From Strongyloides papillosus (Eukaryota > Nematoda > Chromadorea > Rhabditida > Strongyloididae): a stretch of DNA of 64,000 nt. The stretch is taken from the NCBI GenBank assembly GCA_005656395.1, contig SRSI01000071.1:930001-994000 (forward strand), in the 5' to 3' direction. A program made the translations under genes and the position numbers. The notes under the pieces were generated by a model. The model made no database searches, was not told the origin of the DNA, and saw only the letters and a list, made by a program, of their open reading frames with translations. Within the stretch, counting starts at the first letter, position 1. Every line of letters starts with the position of its first letter. This document shows positions 53,457-64,000 of this stretch, one piece after another.

Positions 53457-55670
53457 ATTATAAAAAGTACAAATATGGAGGGTATATTCTAAAAATAGTT
53501 GGTAAAAAGTGAATAATGAAATTTTTTATAGTAAAGAAAGTTTGAATATTGATGAAAAAATGAGAAATGATAAGTAATAGTACCACGTAACAAAATTTTA
53601 TTATTGATGTAAACATTATTCATAAATCTAAAATACATATGATATTGTAATATACTTAAGAAACTATAGTCCAAAAAAGATTTACAGTTAAATATGTGTT
53701 TTATCGTGATAGGAATATCCATTGAATACTTTGATATAATAGAAAATTTTTTTTTCATGTTTCTATTTTTATACGTAGGAAATGTTTGTAGAGAAAATGA
53801 CGTACTGTAAGCTAATTTTTTATATATGTTTTCCTTTTTTTTGATTATTTAAAAATAAAAGGTAAAGTCTTTCGATGTACTGTGGTATTTTTGTACAATT
53901 CATAAGTAAAAAAAGGGAAACGAATTTTTACAGTAATTGATTGTTTATGGAATTAAAAGAGAAAAACTTGCTCTCAGCTAGAAAAATTGATACTATTTTA
54001 ATTGTTTTGATAAAAATAAAATATACTTTAACTGTAAATTTCAATTTATTTCCCATTAATGTTAATCCTTTTTAATAGTAAAGAGTTTCAATTGATAAGT
54101 AAGATGATTATATTCATTTTTAATAATTACTATTATTTTCAGTAACAAACGAAAAAAAGAAACAAAAGAAATTCCTATCTACTTTGTTTCCTAAATAATA
54201 TGTAGTGTTTAAAACCTTTATATGATTGGTCAGTGTTTATCTTTTATAAACTGACAAATATATATAAGTTTACCGTCTTTACGAGGATGTTTATATTGGT
54301 AGTAAAATGTGGGGCAAAGTATCTATATGTTTTTTTTGTGTCTCTATTCATATGTATATTATCACGCGACTTATGAGTTAGTTGCAGTATTTTTGCTTAT
54401 TTATTTCTTTTTAACTAAAAAAAATAATTTTATAAACATCATGTAAAAATCCGGCTTAACTATATTTTACTACTCTTTTGAAATCTTTTTTTCTTCTTAC
54501 ACTTTTTGAAGAATTGTTATTTATTAGGAATGGTAAAAATCACATAAATAAATTCCTTTATTTGTTCAATTTAATTGTTATTCAGTTTGTAATATTTTAA
54601 AATTATATAAGTTGAAATCGAGGTTTTACATAAACATGTTAATTCTGAAAAATGTTTTGTAAAATTGTTTTGGTAAATTGAGAAACATATCTCCATATAA
54701 GCATTTTTATATTATTCTTTTTTTTTTATTTTTCTAATAGATGATAAATACAAATGTCTAAAACTACTTTTTTAAGTCGGGTTATACATATTGTGCATAT
54801 TTTTAATACTTCTTAAATGTCATCGATACATTTATTAATTATATACTCTTCTTCTTGTTTCTTTATTGTACTTTTAACGTTGAGAAACTATAGGTTTCTC
54901 ATGAAAATCTCATTCATTTACAACATGTATAAGATCTTTCTAACATACAATTACATAATCTTTATTTTATCATTAAAAACATGTATTCTGAAATATGACT
55001 TATTTTTTCTTCATTAAAATTTTTGTATTTTTATGTTTATGAGACATTGTGATGTTAGATAGAGAGATAGATAGATAGACTAGAAAACGTACTTCTTCTT
55101 GTCTTTTTGATTGATAGATATTGGAAATAAGCATTCTATGATAGTAATGTAAGAGATGACCATTTAAAGTGTAAAAACAAATCACTGTTCATAGATTAGT
55201 TTTAAAGCAAGTGTATCCGCGATTTTTATCACATGACACGCTAACTATTTCTCTCTCCTTATATTCTCTCTCTTCTCTTTATGTAATAAATAAATCCAAC
55301 TCACTCAGTTCTCATCTTTTTTTTATTTCAAATATTCATCCAATAGTTTTCCCACTTTTTTCGATTCATTAGTAATCTGTTACTAAAATTAATGCATATT
55401 TAAAGAATAATTTTTAACAAAATTAATACGACTTTTTCTTTATATAAATGACAAATACAAAGTATTTAAGTTCTATAACAATATATCATGTAATTTTTTG
55501 TTTTAAAAATTGTATTTACGGGGGGAATTTAATATTACTTTTCATTTAAAACGAACAACCATTGGCAATCTATGATTATTTATAATTATTGTATCTTTTT
55601 TCTACAATATGAAAACAAAAAATATATTTCCAATTTTTTCAGCTTATCAAAGTAAAAGAAATAATAAAAG
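53457..55670. other. divergent intergenic region
   Basis: 2.2 kb between SAX-1 and PDCD4 start sites. Contains GATA-type repeats at about 55057-55079, a TCACATGAC (E-box/M-box-like) near 55232, and an acceptor-like TTTTTTCAG ending at 55642, 28 bases before the PDCD4 ATG. Open frames are low-complexity. Confidence 0.45.
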
Positions 55671-56982
55671 ATGAACTATTCAAGATCCCGTTGTAATTCT
55701 GAACGTTTTGATGATCCTGAGGTGTTGGCTGAGTTACAATTCGCCAAAGAAAATAATCTTGAATATACCTTTGATATTGAACAAACAACAAATGGTGGCG
55801 GTAAACGTAGTCGCAATAACTCTTTTCGTTCTGTTGAAAGTAAGATATTTATTTATTGATGTATAATAATGTATACCTTTTTTCTCTTTAGAAATAACAA
55901 ATACTAAGTCTCCTATCAAGCCAAAATTATCAAAAAGTTCCTCAAAAGCTGAGAAAAAGGCACGTGCTCGTGGTATTAGTGGATGTTCTATAAAGAAGAG
56001 CAAAAGTTTCTCTGATGAATATGATTCATATTGTTCTGATGACTTTGATAATGAGACATCAGAAGAGGATTTCTCTGATGGGAATGATGATTATGAATAT
56101 TATAGAAAAGACAGTCAACATCATTGTATTAGCGCTGCTGTAGCAGATTATTTTACCTCATTAGAATTGGAGCCAGCTGTTGGGGAGTTAATTTCATTCT
56201 TAACAAACGAACAAGATATTTTTTTTGTTTTTAACAAAATTGTAACCTATCCTCTTGAGTCTGGTGATCATGGTTTGTATAACGCTGTTTCATCACTTCT
56301 AATTGCTCTCTTGGAAAGTGATCCATCACAACAAAATGAACGTCTTGAAATTCTTACCCGTGTAATTGAGGATGTCCTCCTTAACATCAAGGAATGGATG
56401 TTAGATTGTCCCAAGACAATTGATGTATTTGGTACATTATTAGCACAATTTGTATTGGATGGTATTTTTGAAAGATCATTCCTTACAACAATTAGAGCTA
56501 AAGTTAGTATAATTGATGATGCAGAAAATTGTACCATCAAGGCTATCGAATTAACTGAAAAACCTGATATGATATTAAAAGTTTTGCCATGTGACGGTGG
56601 TCTTAGACCAATAGATAGTTTAACAGAGGATATTTGTAAGATTCTTAAACATCTTCTTCATGATGATACAATTGATGAGTGTCGTAAAAAGCTCCTTGCT
56701 TTGAATGCACCAATGTATAAACATGAAATTGTTTATCAAGCTGCTTTGTTAAGTGCCAATGAGAATGATAAAACAACAACATGTTTATTAGGTGATTTAA
56801 TAACATCAATGTTTAATAATAAAGAAATAACTCAATATTACATCGATACTGGAATAAGACGTTTCTTCAATGATATTGATAACAAAATTATCAAAGTTTG
56901 TAAAAATGAAGTTGATGGATTTGTAGATATTCTACGCCAAAATACTAACATCAAAAGTGATGGAATTATAAGTTGTAATTAG
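55671..56982 (+). CDS. pdcd-4: PDCD4 homologue (two MA3 domains)
   Basis: Two exons (55671-55839 and 55892-56982, intron 52 nt) give 419 residues. PDCD4 binds eIF4A through its MA3 domains and blocks cap-dependent translation; it can also bind RNA. Seen: a basic Ser-rich N-terminus with KRSRNNSF (an RxRxxS site at S51, the type phosphorylated by S6K/AKT in mammals) and KKSKSFSDEY; an acidic stretch (SDDFDNETSEEDFSD); the first MA3 domain at about 134-250 (ISAAVADYFTSLELEP ... VDGIF-type end VLDGIFERSFL); the second at about 295-400, starting GLRPIDSLTEDICKIL and carrying KHEIVYQAAL. The protein is shorter than human PDCD4 mainly in the N-terminal part. The exon 1 to 2 join restores the frame (SVE to KITNTK). 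Confidence 0.92.
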
Positions 56983-58496
56983 TCTCTTTTTTTATATGAA
57001 GTAATCAAGTTGTCATATCCTGAACGGTATCCTTTATTTTATCAATCTATCTTTTAGATATGGAATAATTTAAAAAAAAGAATAAAAAAGAAGTTATTAT
57101 TGGTTTTATATAAATTATTACAATGGTTATTTATTAGAAAAGATATATATCAAAGAGAGTGTTAATTGAACCTATTTAGAAGAATAATTTACTCCGTTAT
57201 TATTAAATTGAATCTTTAGAAATTTTACTTGGTACAATCTTTACACCTCTAAAAATTTAGTTATCGTTTATGTTTTTTTTTTTAATCTTAGCACATATAT
57301 AATTTAAATCCGTTCAGTTATTTGTTACCATTTTTATTAGAAAAAAATTGGATATAATGTTTTTACCACCTCTTATAAGTGAGATAACAGACATTATGTT
57401 GGCAACTTTCGATCTATTTATCATATTTTTAAAATAAAATTTTTATTACTATCATGTTTATTTTTTATTATTAAATTTAATGAAATAGAATAGAAAGTGA
57501 GTTAATAAAAATTTATATTCTCAAATAATTATACTGACATTTTTTTGATTTGGAATTAAAAGTAACAAAAAAAAACTAGTCATTTGAAGTAAAATATTAC
57601 TACTGAAAATTATTATTTTGTCATTATCAATTGTCAAAAAGTATAAGAGACAAAATATACTATTCATATGTTTAAACAACAACGGAAAAGTTAATAAAAG
57701 TTTCCTAAGAAAACGACACTTGAAAAATAAAAATTATTTGTATATGTATAACGTCAAATGTGGCCAGTTTTATTTCAAGATAAATTATATTTTAATCTAA
57801 TAAAGATTAATAATGGTGGATATATGTTGTAATGGAGTGCAAACGTTACCCGAAAAATTTTGATATTTTTCTACCACTTTAAATTTAATTTTACTTTTTA
57901 TCAATTAAATATTTGGTACCTGTAACTTTAAATTTTCAAGAAAGGCAACACATTATGGTACTTGAATAAGATAATTTTTTAACAACCTTAAATCTTTAAA
58001 TCATTTACTTCTTTTTTATTTTTTAAACAAAGACCCCACCTTTTAACATTTATTTTTCATTAGGATACCTTGTAAAAAAAGATTATTTTGTTAATGATGT
58101 TAGTAACAAAAGATATAGTATGTTATACTCTTTTGTCTTAAGAATAAAAAGATTAAAGTTACTTTTTCTTATCATGTTGAGTGTTGTTAGAGTATTTTAA
58201 TCATTTATGTCTCCTGAATTTGTGCCACCAATATGATTTTACGCTAATCACCAGAAGAAATTAATATTATAGATTCTTTTTACATGTCTCTTTTCTATAG
58301 CCCTTCTAATTCAATCGAGAAGGAACAAAAATAATAAACTCTCTTAAAACTGCGGAGGATGTGTGATATAATAGTAATAGATTTAATATATTTCTTTGAT
58401 ATCACTACAGCTTATTTCTTTTAAACATTTATTAAAATGTTGCCAGACGATATAATATATATACATCCTTAGTGTCAATCAAAGAAATGTTCCCCT
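56983..58496. other. intergenic, no gene seen
   Basis: AT-rich 1.5-kb spacer between PDCD4 and calsequestrin on the same strand. The last 250 bases (from about 58290) are richer in C and G and are the likely calsequestrin promoter. Confidence 0.5.
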
Positions 58497-58503
58497 ATAT
58501 AAA
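58496..58503 (+). promoter_or_regulatory. TATA box of the calsequestrin gene
   Basis: TATATAAA preceded by CCCC, 80 bases before the spliced-leader acceptor candidate. The TTTTTTTTCAG acceptor ends at 58575, only 7 bases before the ATG, so the short transcribed leader would be removed by trans-splicing. Confidence 0.5.
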
Positions 58504-58582
58504 CTTCTATTACTCTTAATTATTATTAATACTCTTATAATAAAAATATATTATTTGTTTATATTTTTTTTTCAGGTTGAAA

Positions 58583-59848
58583 ATGCTTCCTCGATTGGTA
58601 TTTATTATACTCATTATAGCTGGCGCCATTCATGGCGCTACCAAACAAAAAAGTGACTTATCTTGTATGTTCTTAGGTTATCCTGATCTCGAATACGATG
58701 GTTTTGATCGCACAGAAACATTAACAGAAAAAAATTTTAACAAAACTGTTTTTGCTGATGACACAAAATCTGTTGTCTTTTTTAATGATATTGAGGAGGA
58801 TGACAATGAGTTTGATCAATTTGAGTGTTTTTTACAATTATCAGCACAAATTATGACTAAACGTGGCTATAATTTTTATACTGTTAACACTACTAGAGAA
58901 ACTAAACTAAGAAAACAAGAGGAAGTTGAAAAGGGTGAAGATACTATCCATGTTTATAAAGATGGTTATAAAATTGAGTATAATGGTGTTCGTGATCCAG
59001 AAACATTCGTCTCCTGGTTGATGGATATTCCTGATGACCCAGTTACAATTATTAATGATAATCATGATTTGGAGGAATTTGAAAACTTAGAAGATGAGGT
59101 TGTTCGTGTTGTTGGGTATTTTGAACCAGGATCAGCAGCTTTAAGAGAATTCGAAGAAGCAGCAGAAGATTTTATGGGTGAGATAGAATTTTTTGCTGTT
59201 GTAACAAGTAAATGGGCACGTAAATTAGGATTAAAACGAATAGCTGAAGTACAAATGTATCGTCCATTTGAGGACGAACCATTATATGCACCACAAACTG
59301 TTGATACTGAAGATGAATTTGAAGATTGGGTTGAAAAAAATAAAGAACCTGTTATGCAAAAACTTACACTTCAAAATTATTTCAATGTTTGGAAGGATCC
59401 TGAAGAGGATGAAAAACTCGTCTTGGTATTTTGTGATGAAGAAACAAGAGAAGGAAGAGCTATGTTTAAGTTACTTAAAAAACTTGCTGAGGAGAATCGT
59501 GAACATGCCGGAACATTGGAAATTGTCTTAGCCGATCCAGATGAGTTTCCATTGATGGTTGATGTATGGGAGGAAATGTTTGGTATTGATATTGAGGAAG
59601 GACCACAAATTGGTCTTGTCGATGTATCAGAAAAAGAGGGTATTTGGTTTGATATGAGTCAACTTAACTTAGATGATCCAAAGAAACACCAAGATAGTAA
59701 TCTTGAAGCCCTCCAAACATGGATTGATCAAATCATGGATGGTAGTATAACATTGGATGATGATGATGACGACAATGACGATGATGATGATGATGAACCT
59801 CCACCACCACCACCACCAAGTAAAAAAAAATCTAAGAAAGAATTGTAA
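58583..59848 (+). CDS. csq-1: calsequestrin (sarcoplasmic-reticulum calcium-storage protein)
   Basis: A single exon encodes 421 residues. Calsequestrin binds calcium with high capacity and low affinity in the muscle sarcoplasmic reticulum and couples to ryanodine receptors. The signal peptide (PRLVFIILIIAGAIHG) is followed by the conserved start FLGYPDLEYDGFDRT, then three thioredoxin-like domains without redox CxxC. Acidic residues are dense throughout (EEDDNEFDQFE, DDPKKHQ). The C-terminus has an Asp run (about residues 393-405), a Pro run, and a Lys-rich end finishing KKEL. The terminal KKEL resembles an ER-retention signal. The in-frame codons upstream of the ATG start with TTG and lie before or at the acceptor, so the ATG at 58583 is used. 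Confidence 0.95.
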   Translation: MLPRLVFIILIIAGAIHGATKQKSDLSCMFLGYPDLEYDGFDRTETLTEKNFNKTVFADDTKSVVFFNDIEEDDNEFDQFECFLQLSAQIMTKRGYNFYTVNTTRETKLRKQEEVEKGEDTIHVYKDGYKIEYNGVRDPETFVSWLMDIPDDPVTIINDNHDLEEFENLEDEVVRVVGYFEPGSAALREFEEAAEDFMGEIEFFAVVTSKWARKLGLKRIAEVQMYRPFEDEPLYAPQTVDTEDEFEDWVEKNKEPVMQKLTLQNYFNVWKDPEEDEKLVLVFCDEETREGRAMFKLLKKLAEENREHAGTLEIVLADPDEFPLMVDVWEEMFGIDIEEGPQIGLVDVSEKEGIWFDMSQLNLDDPKKHQDSNLEALQTWIDQIMDGSITLDDDDDDNDDDDDDEPPPPPPPSKKKSKKEL

Positions 59849-59883
59849 AAGAGATGACTAATATATAATGTGATGTGGTTTGC

Positions 59884-59889
59884 AATAAA
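59884..59889 (+). terminator. csq-1: polyadenylation signal of calsequestrin
   Basis: AATAAA 36 bases after the calsequestrin stop codon, in the 234-base gap before the convergent GGCT gene. A very short 3' UTR follows if used. Confidence 0.5.
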
Positions 59890-60082
59890 AACATATAAAT
59901 TTTTTTTATATTTTCATATTCAATATAAAACTCATTTTTAAGTGTTCTTCATTTTTATTATTTCATCTTTATATAATACGCAATAAACCTTTATTTTAGT
60001 AATAATCTTATTTCATATAATAAAATAGCAATAAAATAAAAGCATATGATGATTAACGACTTAGAATACTACGAAGAAAAAA

Positions 60083-60683
60083 TTATGGAAACTGTACATC
60101 AATGAGACATTTGAGCGGAACATTAATTTTATCTAGTTCACCATTATCTCTGATATCCAAAAGATAGTCAATGTATTTATCTGGAAGCTTATGTTTGATA
60201 GCACCAGTAGTAAAGACAAATTTGTAAGCAGAACTTGGAAGATTCTCCTTTTTATTAGGATTAGAAAGTTGATAGGAACGACAATAAAGAACTTCTTTTG
60301 TCTTGATATTTCTAATAGGAACAGTGATACGATGATAACCCTTTTCTTGTTGATCTAAGATACCTTCTTCCTTTCTTGATACAACATAAATGCACCCATA
60401 TATTTTTGTATTAGGAGATTCTTCAATTGATGCTGTAGCACCATGCCATGTTTCACTGTGATCATAAAAAGCTAATTTGTATCCTAAGAGTTCACCGTTA
60501 CCGAAATACTTTGCTGTCTTATTCTATAAAAATGATTACAAAAAATTTACATAATTATTATACAAGAATGATAAGATAATGTGAACTTACCATAAGAAGC
60601 ATACGTTCATCAAGCATATTCGATCCATAAGCGAAATAATAAAAGACATCACCTTTGACAGCTTTATCTTCAATATCACTCAT
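60083..60683 (-). CDS. gamma-glutamylcyclotransferase (GGCT)
   Basis: Two exons (60683-60591 and 60523-60083, intron 67 nt, phase 0) give 177 residues, close to the human 188. The enzyme turns gamma-glutamyl amino acids into 5-oxoproline and the free amino acid in the cytosolic glutathione (gamma-glutamyl) cycle. Exon 1 carries the substrate-binding signature FYYFAYGSNML. Exon 2 starts NKTAKYFGNGELLGYKLAFYD, given here by its residues F-x-G-x-L-x-G-Y-x-L-x-F, followed by SETWHGATASI, IYGCIYVVSRKEEG and LDQQEKGYH, whose Glu matches the catalytic acid of the family. The end is GAIKHKLPDKYIDYLLDI. There is no signal peptide. An acceptor-like TATTAAAG abuts the ATG. It is convergent with calsequestrin. 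Neither exon is long, so simple ORF lists miss the gene. Confidence 0.92.
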
Positions 60684-61799
60684 CTTTAATAAAATATATA
60701 TATATATTTTTCAAGACACAAAGCGAAATAAAATAAAAAATGAGGAAGATGATAAAATGATAGATGACACTTCACCAACGGGTATATAAAAAGAGACGCG
60801 GTCTACATTCTATAACAATTTTTTATCATTCTTATGAATTTGAATATGACGAAGGCGTTATAAACGTGTATCGTTCTCATTTTTGTTTATATTACAAATA
60901 CATACAATATTTTATTACAAAGAATTTAATGTTTTGTTGATGTTCACATATATACATAACATAATATTTATATATAAATGATTTTTATCTACATTAACAA
61001 TGCACTTATTAATGATTATGACAAATATAATATATATTTATGTCTGATATTACTATTTGTTAAATAAAAATTTTATATTTATACTAATTTATAATATTGG
61101 AATAACATTAATATCATTGTATTCTAAGGATAATGATAAATATGAATTCATGTTAAAATATACAGCAAAGCTAAATATATTAAATTATAAAGATGTGTTT
61201 ATTTCTCTTTTTGTTATCGTTTGGAGTGGATAAATGATCTTGGTATTTTTTGTTACTTGTAATTGATCAAAAAATTTTGATAAAATAAAAATATTTACCT
61301 TCATTGTGATAAATGTAAAGAATAAAATTTTGTTGAAACAATTTATCAAAATTGTTAGATTTTTAAGTAATGATTTTCTGTAATATGCTGATATTTTAAC
61401 AAAAATTATACCTTAATAATATAAGTCAGTATTAATCAGACAGAGGATAGAAAAGTAATAAAATATATATATAATATCATTTTAACAGTTGATGATTATT
61501 ACTATATGATTAGGAGAGTAATTTAAATGATGAGATGAAGACAACGAAATTTTGCACACCGGCAGAATGTAATTTAAAAGATTTGATCAGCTGCTTATTT
61601 TGAGAAATATTAAGGATATTGATGTTTTTAAATCAATGATTCAGTTTAAAGGTTTAATATTATATTTTGAGTTAATAATTTTATCTATATATTAAGTCTC
61701 TATTAACATTATTTGAATAGTATTTTTTTTCAAGTACTTATTTTTAATAAAGTTTCGAAAAATTTATCGTTATAGTTGTAAAAAAAAAGAGATAACGAT
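60684..61799. other. divergent intergenic region
   Basis: 1.1 kb between GGCT and the coiled-coil gene. AT-rich, apart from the first 120 bases near GGCT (GTATATAAAAAGAGACGCGG on the plus strand), which may be promoter. The acceptor-like TTATAG ends at 61775, 24 bases before the next ATG. Confidence 0.45.
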
Positions 61800-64000
61800 A
61801 TGTTGAGTGAACCAGAGAATGATGATGATTGTAGCTTAAATGTTTCATTTTGTCACACCTCATTACGACCAATAAGTCCATTATCAAATCATGGTTATGA
61901 TGGAAATTATATGGATAATCAGTACAAAATACGAAAAAGTAGTAAATCACCAAGATCACATAAGACAGCGTAAGATAATTTTAAAATTACTATATATATT
62001 CTATTTCGATATCCTAAAATGCAATATTTATAAAATTATATTTTAGAATTGTTGATCCATCACCAGTACTTCCACGTTTAGATTCAAGACCAGAGATAGC
62101 AGCTTGGCCAACACCACCGTCAAATAATATCCTTAATTCGTCAACTCCACCAGCAAAAAAAGTCACAGTCGCTAAGACAACATCATTAACATCACCAAAT
62201 CAAAAACCTCAAGTATTATGTAAGAAATTATCACAACCTGTTTCACCACATTCTGCATTATCAAATACTACAACTACAGCAGTCTCATCTCCAAGAAGTA
62301 TTGATAAAACATCAATGCTTAATACATCTTTATCTGTTAAAACAGAGGCAAATAATTTATGCAATGAGAGTTCGCAATTGTATTCTATATTAAAAGTTGC
62401 TGCTTGTACTGGTGGCAACGAAAAAAGCAATGATAATAGTAGATTTGTTAAAGGTAGAGAGTCGGAATTACAACGTAAGATAGATAACTTAGAAGAGACA
62501 TTAGTCGAGTATGAACGACAAAAATTTAGTGTTATTGGTAGTTTTAGTGAATACCAAGAAAGGGTTGCTGAAAGAGAAAGAAAACTTGATGAAGAGTATT
62601 CAAGAAAGATAATAGCACTTAGTGAAGAGGTCCTATCAGCTAAGAAAGATTTTGAGACAAGAATGAAAAATTTTCAAGCATTACAAGAGAAATTTGAGAG
62701 AGAAAAGGAGTGCGCATTGGAGAAGTTAAGGAAGGAACATCAAAAAGAGATACAATTATTGGAGCAAAGATTTTCAAATTCTCAATTACTTAATTTAGAA
62801 CAAAAATATATTATTGAGATTCAAAGACTTGAGGAGGAAAGAAAATGTCTTAAAAGGGAAAAAGAATGTCTTGGTAATACTTTTGAAATGAAATTACGTA
62901 GAGCACAAACATTATATGAAACTGAGTTAACTGCAGCAAAAATGTTATATAAAAGAGAACTTGAAGCATTAAGGGACCATGAAGATGCTTTAAAAGAAGA
63001 ATTATTAGCAAGACAAGAAGAGTACCAAGATAGAATTAAAGAAAGTGAAATAAAATCAAAAGAAATTAAGGAAAAACTTAATATAGCAACAAAAAAAATT
63101 GATGAATTGATAAGGAGTATTAAACAGAAGGATGAACTTATATATGAATTAAATTTTAAAGTTGAACAAGCTAAAGCAATGGAAGTTTCGTTTAAAAATA
63201 ATTGTAAGGAGAGGGATCAATTAGGGACATTAACAAAAAATCACTTACAAATGTTAGAGAGTGAAATTAGTGAGAATCAAAAAATTTGTACAGTTCTTAG
63301 GAATGAAAAATATGAACTTGAGTCTCAAATAAAGGCAAAAAATGAAGAAATAAAAAATTTGAAAGACAAAAATAATTTTCTTGAAATTGAGAGGAATAAT
63401 CTTTTAAGTCAGAGTGAGAGTCAATCTGAGATGCAGAAATCGCAACTTCAAGCTATGGAAGCTGTTCTAGAATCTGTTACAAAAGAAAAAGAAGCTTGTA
63501 AAGAGAATTATGAGAGAGAATTAATGAAAGAGAAGGAAGCATCACAAGAACGGGAATTTTTAATGAAAAAAGAATTTTCTTCAAAGTTAAATAGGTTAGA
63601 GGAACAATACAATAATTTACGTGATAAAATGGGTGATTGTGATGATGAAAGTCTTGAGAAGGAACAAAAGATGGTTGCTGAGATGGATGCAATGATGTTA
63701 GAGAATAGAAAATTAAGAGAAAAAATAATGAATTTGGAGGATCAAATAGATGGAAAAGATTGTAATAATTGTGATAAATTTAATAGATATGAGTGTGCTG
63801 TAGCTTCAATGTTAAGGTTGACGGATGATTTTAATGTTGGTGATGACAAAGAACGTGACAACGATAATTTTAATATTTTATTTTTACGTCTTGAAACTCT
63901 TGTAAATAAAGTTGAAAATTTGGAGAGTGAAATTACTAAGCAACCACAGATTAATAATACAGAAAAATTTGATCGTGAAATTCAGTACGATATTTCTGAG
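61800..64000 (+). CDS. FAM184-like coiled-coil protein (3' end beyond window)
   Basis: Exon 1 is 61800-61969; exon 2 starts at 62047 (intron 77 nt) and is still open at the edge, giving 708 residues so far. The first 200 residues are Ser/Thr/Pro-rich and predicted disordered (SPLSNH, WPTPPSNN, SSTPPAKK). From about residue 205 a near-continuous coiled coil follows, rich in Glu, Lys, Arg and Leu. The part LQRKIDNLEETLVEYERQ, then RKIIALSEEVLSAKKDFETR, then EHQKEIQLLEQ has the spacing and residues of the FAM184 N-terminal domain (for example the RI-x-(x)-LS-EV and A-L-E-x-L-x-x-x-H-x-x-E-I-Q motifs). FAM184 proteins are poorly characterised. A cluster CNNCDKFNRYEC interrupts the coil near residue 640. 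Any other long coiled-coil family is the main alternative. Confidence 0.7.

Overview
The window is nuclear DNA from a nematode, most likely a Strongyloides-type (clade IV, Strongyloididae) worm. The sequence is very AT-rich. Coding regions are compact, with few and short GT-AG introns (41-119 nt, apart from two of 1.3 and 2.2 kb). Several start codons follow closely on a splice-acceptor-like TTTNAG, as expected for spliced-leader trans-splicing. The gene set includes nematode or ecdysozoan families: an MLT-10 family moulting protein, a MOLO1-domain levamisole-receptor modulator, an astacin with EGF/CUB/TSP1 domains, and a saposin-like secreted protein. No bacterial operons, CRISPR arrays, rRNA genes or convincing tRNAs were seen.

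Layout. 1-101 (-): 5' end of an unknown gene. 1233-1928 (+): SWEET sugar transporter. 2559-18457 (-): one giant gene; eight phase-compatible exons give exactly 12,000 nt, or 3,999 residues. It has a signal peptide, four PAN/apple-like domains, a roughly 3,000-residue acidic Ser/Thr/Glu linker with tandem repeats and several EGSG glycosaminoglycan-type sites, then three more PAN domains. 18.5-23.0 kb: mostly empty, with one orphan exon candidate. 23000-23468 (-): saposin-like protein. 24365-26150 (-): SLC17-type anion transporter. 26.2-31.1 kb: no gene seen. 31091-32439 (+): RING finger fused to an atypical Ras-like GTPase. 35717-38194 (+): MLT-10 family protein. 39036-40100 (+): ERdj3/DNAJB11. 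40676-42635 (-): MAP-kinase-phosphatase-like DUSP without the usual N-terminal docking domain. 46036-47945 (-): MOLO1 protein. 49569-51648 (+): astacin. 51877-53456 (-): NDR kinase SAX-1. 55671-56982 (+): PDCD4. 58583-59848 (+): calsequestrin. 60083-60683 (-): gamma-glutamylcyclotransferase, assembled here from two exons. 61800-64000 (+, runs off the edge): FAM184-like coiled-coil protein.

Working together. This is ordinary eukaryotic gene order, not one pathway. Themes recur, however. Apical matrix, cuticle and moulting are represented by the PAN/linker protein, the MLT-10 protein and the astacin. Neuromuscular function is represented by the MOLO1 protein and calsequestrin. The ER lumen is represented by ERdj3 and calsequestrin. 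The most unusual items are the giant PAN proteoglycan/mucin-like gene with its recently homogenised 210-bp repeats, and the RING-Ras fusion. All exon models are by eye from splice consensus, phase and domain continuity. No similarity search was run, and family assignments rest on motif recognition.
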